Below are positions 5,477 through 7,643 of a DNA stretch of 7,643 nt, in pieces. Each line of letters begins with the position of its first letter. The stretch's first letter is position 1. Position numbers and translations under genes: made by a program. Below the pieces are notes generated by a model. That model worked only from the letters and a program-made list of their open reading frames with translations, had not been told where the DNA came from and did not search any database. The stretch comes from Bacillota bacterium (GTDB taxonomy: Bacteria; Bacillota; Limnochordia; Darwinibacteriales; Darwinibacteriaceae): positions 1 through 7,643 of the forward strand of contig JAAZLY010000047.1 in NCBI GenBank assembly GCA_012799115.1, read 5' to 3'.

Positions 5477-6674
5477 GGGGATGCCACTCGAGGGCTTGTA
5501 GATAACTCTCTGATATGGCGGAACTGTCTAGGTTTAAGCGTCTGGCGCTCTGCTCCACCTTATCCCATTCCCCTTTTTCATAGGCCATGATCGCATTACA
5601 AGCCTCGACGTAAGGCCCTGTGCCATGGAGGAGACACTCCTTGGTCTCTTCTGGCGCATGGATCTCTTCCAGGATGAGGTCGAGGGGTCGTTGGAGCAAG
5701 ACATCCAACATGGAAAAGAGTCCTGTTAAGTACAAAGAGTTCTCTTCGGACTTCAGAGCCGTCTTTTGGGCCAAGAGCTGGGCAAAACGGGCCCGAACCA
5801 GGGAAAGACCCACGGCCCCGTCCATTTTCCGGGAGCTTAGTCCCTGGAGGGCAATTAGTGTCACCCACTTCTTGATCTCGTGCTGCCCCATGACCACAAG
5901 GGCTTGCTTTAAGGAGGACAGGCGATGCCGCTGCCCAAAAGCGGCTGAGTTGACGAGTTTCAGCAGATTATAGGTTAAGGCCACATCCATCGAGATCAAT
6001 CTCGCTACTTCCCCAAAATCCACTTCGTCTTCATTAATGGCCGCGACCAACTGGAAGTAGTTGAGTTCCAGTGGGGTGAGGCTCTTTGTTGTCAACACCT
6101 CAGGTTTTTCGAAGAAATACCCCTGGAATAGAGTGAAACCATGGGCCTTCGCCCTGCGGAAATCTTCCCAGGTCTCGATCTTTTCCGCCAAGAGCACACA
6201 GTCCTTCAGTAGAGTGCGTGCTCGGATTTTCTTGATATCAAAGAGTGTATTAGCACGAAAGTCAACTTTCACAATACTAGCCAGATCCAATAAGGGCTCC
6301 ATCCTACGGGAATAAACAAAGTCATCTAGAGCGAGATGATAACCTGCTTCCCTCAAGGCCCGGCACTTTTCGACAATAAACGGTGTCGGTGCAACCGTTT
6401 CGAGAATCTCCACAACCAGATAGTCCTTGGAAAACAGTGTGGCGACCTCTTCTTCGATAAGCTTAGCCGGGAAATTGATAAAAGCAGGTAGACCTGAAGT
6501 GATATTATGTAAGCCAAAGTCTTGGAAGGCAGCAAAAATCACCTTCGATGAAGCTTCGTCGCCGTCGAGAGCTCCCTTAAAGACATTCTCCTCGTTACTT
6601 CGATAGAGCAGTTCATATCCGACAATCTCTTCATTCTTATTGAAAACAGGTTGCCTCGCCAAGAAAACATTCAT
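5424..6674 (-). CDS. EAL-HDOD signalling protein (YuxH-type)
   Basis: A 416-residue cytoplasmic protein. Residues 1-195 are a compact EAL domain beginning with the family's ARQPVF..N..IVGYELLYR. The positions that bind metal and c-di-GMP in active EAL phosphodiesterases seem kept: E21 (ELL for EAL), N67, E89, D117-D118, K136, E167, Q184. Loop 6, normally GTGYSS after DDF, is replaced by VYSRRMEPL, as in the many YuxH-type proteins thought to sense rather than cleave. Residues about 205-400 are an HDOD domain (LLKLVNSAAFG, LKQALVVMG), a non-catalytic HD relative used for protein interaction in signalling. ATG 6674 fits the family start; its ribosome site (GGGGAAAGAG) is weak. A GTG at 6719 would add 15 residues without a better site. 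Its role here is unassigned; no chemotaxis or cyclase gene is adjacent. Confidence 0.9.
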   Translation of the reverse strand: MNVFLARQPVFNKNEEIVGYELLYRSNEENVFKGALDGDEASSKVIFAAFQDFGLHNITSGLPAFINFPAKLIEEEVATLFSKDYLVVEILETVAPTPFIVEKCRALREAGYHLALDDFVYSRRMEPLLDLASIVKVDFRANTLFDIKKIRARTLLKDCVLLAEKIETWEDFRRAKAHGFTLFQGYFFEKPEVLTTKSLTPLELNYFQLVAAINEDEVDFGEVARLISMDVALTYNLLKLVNSAAFGQRHRLSSLKQALVVMGQHEIKKWVTLIALQGLSSRKMDGAVGLSLVRARFAQLLAQKTALKSEENSLYLTGLFSMLDVLLQRPLDLILEEIHAPEETKECLLHGTGPYVEACNAIMAYEKGEWDKVEQSARRLNLDSSAISESYLQALEWHPLIVQSPLQIRNPDHAES

Positions 6675-6747
6675 GTTTTGCTCTTTCCCCAATCCCCATC
6701 GGTTTTTCCAATCCCGCACTACTCTAGTCCGAGTGCTCCAAAGCTAA

Positions 6748-6776
6748 ATTATACAGTCCCTTTAATTCTTTCGCAA
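6748..6776 (-). promoter_or_regulatory. Promoter of the EAL-HDOD gene
   Basis: On the minus strand TTGCGA (6771-6776) and a perfect TATAAT (6748-6753) are 17 bases apart. The -35 lies in the last codons of the FMN-binding gene. Start of transcription near 6741 leaves a leader of about 67 bases. So the EAL-HDOD gene can be expressed apart from the upstream pair. Confidence 0.6.
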
Positions 6777-7154
6777 CGCATTTTCAACGGCTCTTTGTAG
6801 GGCTCTAGTCGTCGCTGTCGCCCCAGAAACGCCCTGAATATCTAAGGACTGCTTCTGCAAAATCTCTGCTATGATCGCTTCATTCCAGCCACCTACGATA
6901 CCCTCATGATTGCTGTGGGTGATCGTAATGTCTCGAATCCTGCCAGAGTTAACCGCTACCTGGACAGAATAAGACCATCGGTTCTGTGTATAATCCCCTT
7001 CATAGATGCCATCGGGAAGTTCCGCTATGTCCACGGAACCAATATCCAAGGCCATTACTTCGTCCATGCCACGATTGAAAACCGTCAGTCCAACCCAAGC
7101 AATCAAGGCAACGCCCACAACTAAAACCATGACAATTCTTAGAAATCTCGGCAA
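6762..7154 (-). CDS. Membrane-anchored FMN-binding domain protein with flavinylation motif
   Basis: A 130-residue protein: one N-terminal membrane helix (residues 5-26), then an extracytoplasmic FMN-binding domain (about 48-130) opening with LPDGIYEGDY and carrying IRDITITHSNHEG. The C-terminal VSGATATTRAL fits the [ST]GAT-x-[ST] motif at which ApbE-type flavin transferases attach FMN by a phosphoester bond in RnfG/NqrC; T115 is the expected acceptor, T116 an alternative. It is much shorter than RnfG or NqrC, essentially an anchor plus one flavin domain. The likely role is carrying electrons at the outer face of the membrane; donor and acceptor are unknown, and no ApbE is in the window. Start is TTG 7154 with AAGGGGTG (7161-7168) six bases before. 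It follows the DUF6544 gene by 14 bases in the same operon. Confidence 0.85.
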   Translation of the reverse strand: MPRFLRIVMVLVVGVALIAWVGLTVFNRGMDEVMALDIGSVDIAELPDGIYEGDYTQNRWSYSVQVAVNSGRIRDITITHSNHEGIVGGWNEAIIAEILQKQSLDIQGVSGATATTRALQRAVENALRKN

Positions 7155-7160
7155 TCCCTA

Positions 7161-7168
7161 CACCCCTT
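7161..7168 (-). promoter_or_regulatory. Ribosome binding site deciding the TTG start of the FMN-binding gene
   Basis: Minus-strand AAGGGGTG begins directly after the stop codon of the DUF6544 gene (7169-7171) and lies six bases before the TTG at 7154. No ATG or GTG start fits the membrane segment better. Confidence 0.6.
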
Positions 7169-7643
7169 CTATCGATAAGCCACATCAAACTCTATACTAG
7201 AGAGCAAGGAATCGAAATAGACAAAGTCTCCTTCCGGAACCTCCCACACAGCTCGAAAACGTTCGGGAACTCTAAATCCTTCTTGTTCCCTTAATCCCAC
7301 AACTTCTGCCCGCCAAGGAGTTCTCTCAAAGACACCATTGCCTTTATCCATGTAGCGATCTGTACTTCTAAAGCTCACGTTCTCACAGTCGTCACTAACG
7401 GTGAAGATGCCTGAAGCTGTCGTTCCTTTGTACAGGATCGTGGCCTTGGCTTGACGTTCATCGATCTCTTCCCAAGTAATATAGTCCTGCAAAGCATAGC
7501 TCGGCACCATTAAGCATTCCGCTAAGATGGTCACCAAACCAGATTGACTCATCTCAGGACCAGTCACATCGAAGAGTTTGAACAATCTTGCCAGCTTACC
7601 GGTCATATGGCCTGCCCCGTCTTGGTACTTGTCTCGACCCTCA
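7169..7643 (-). CDS. DUF6544-family protein, 5' end outside the window
   Basis: The frame is open to the window edge: 12 residues (EGRDKYQDGAGH) precede the first ATG in view, and they fit the family, so the true start lies beyond 7643. The visible 157 residues match the C-terminal part of DUF6544 proteins as I recall them: a GRD-x-Y-x-DG-x-G-x-M stretch, then VTGPEMSQSGLVTILAE (LVxxLAE), a P-x-A-L segment, ITWEEIDERQAKATI, then a beta-rich tail ending FDSLLSSIEFDVAYR. No function is established. No membrane segment is seen in this part. Overlapping spacing with the FMN-binding gene (14 bases, its ribosome site starting at this stop codon) indicates one operon. The family call rests on motif memory, not on a search. 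Confidence 0.75.
   Translation of the reverse strand, partial: EGRDKYQDGAGHMTGKLARLFKLFDVTGPEMSQSGLVTILAECLMVPSYALQDYITWEEIDERQAKATILYKGTTASGIFTVSDDCENVSFRSTDRYMDKGNGVFERTPWRAEVVGLREQEGFRVPERFRAVWEVPEGDFVYFDSLLSSIEFDVAYR

Noticed and set aside
5596..6315. Frames at 5596-5868 (minus), 5620-5973 and 6061-6315 (plus)
   Set aside because: Shadows of the EAL-HDOD gene in other frames, with no domain signature.
6675..6719. GTG start at 6719 for the EAL-HDOD gene
   Set aside because: No ribosome site at a proper distance, and the extra 15 residues precede the conserved family start; the ATG site is weak, so this is not excluded.
7169..7606. ATG at 7604-7606 as the start of the DUF6544 gene
   Set aside because: The frame stays open to the window edge and the residues before the ATG fit the family, so the ATG is internal.

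Overview
The window looks like chromosomal DNA of an anaerobic, low-to-mid-GC Firmicute (Clostridia or a related class). The evidence is strong purine-rich Shine-Dalgarno sites (GGAGG, GAGGTGAT), frequent TTG starts, sigma-A-like promoters, and a flavodiiron protein next to a rubrerythrin, the usual oxygen/NO/peroxide defence of strict anaerobes. The genus cannot be fixed from the sequence. Nine protein genes are supported, two of them cut by the window edges. No tRNA, rRNA, CRISPR array or transposase gene is seen. No gene-free stretch exceeds about 190 bases.

Positions 1-1819 (minus strand): a two-gene operon of a TetR-family repressor followed after one base by an RND/MMPL-type exporter, cut at position 1. 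The leader (1820-1973) holds an extended -10 promoter embedded in a perfect 12-bp palindrome and, further out, two GGGAC-N-GTCC(C) palindromes that look like a REP-type repeat unit.

Positions 1974-3838 (plus strand): a small 2H phosphoesterase / 2'-5' RNA ligase-like protein, then a flavodiiron protein (FprA) with its own promoter and a strong rho-independent terminator. Positions 3880-4449 (minus): rubrerythrin with its own terminator, converging on fprA. FprA and rubrerythrin probably act together, reducing O2/NO and H2O2 respectively, but they are transcribed separately.

Positions 4450-4639: a divergent regulatory gap with a good plus-strand promoter overlapped by a Fur/PerR-like sequence. 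Positions 4640-5476 (plus): a membrane-anchored NodB-type polysaccharide deacetylase. Its last 53 bases overlap the end of the convergent EAL-HDOD signalling gene (5424-6674, minus), which has its own promoter at 6748-6776.

Positions 6762-7643 (minus): a DUF6544-family gene (5' end outside the window) followed 14 bases later by a membrane-anchored FMN-binding-domain protein carrying a covalent flavinylation motif. This pair is the least characterised part of the window and the best candidate for an undescribed extracytoplasmic redox module. The rest is made of known families.
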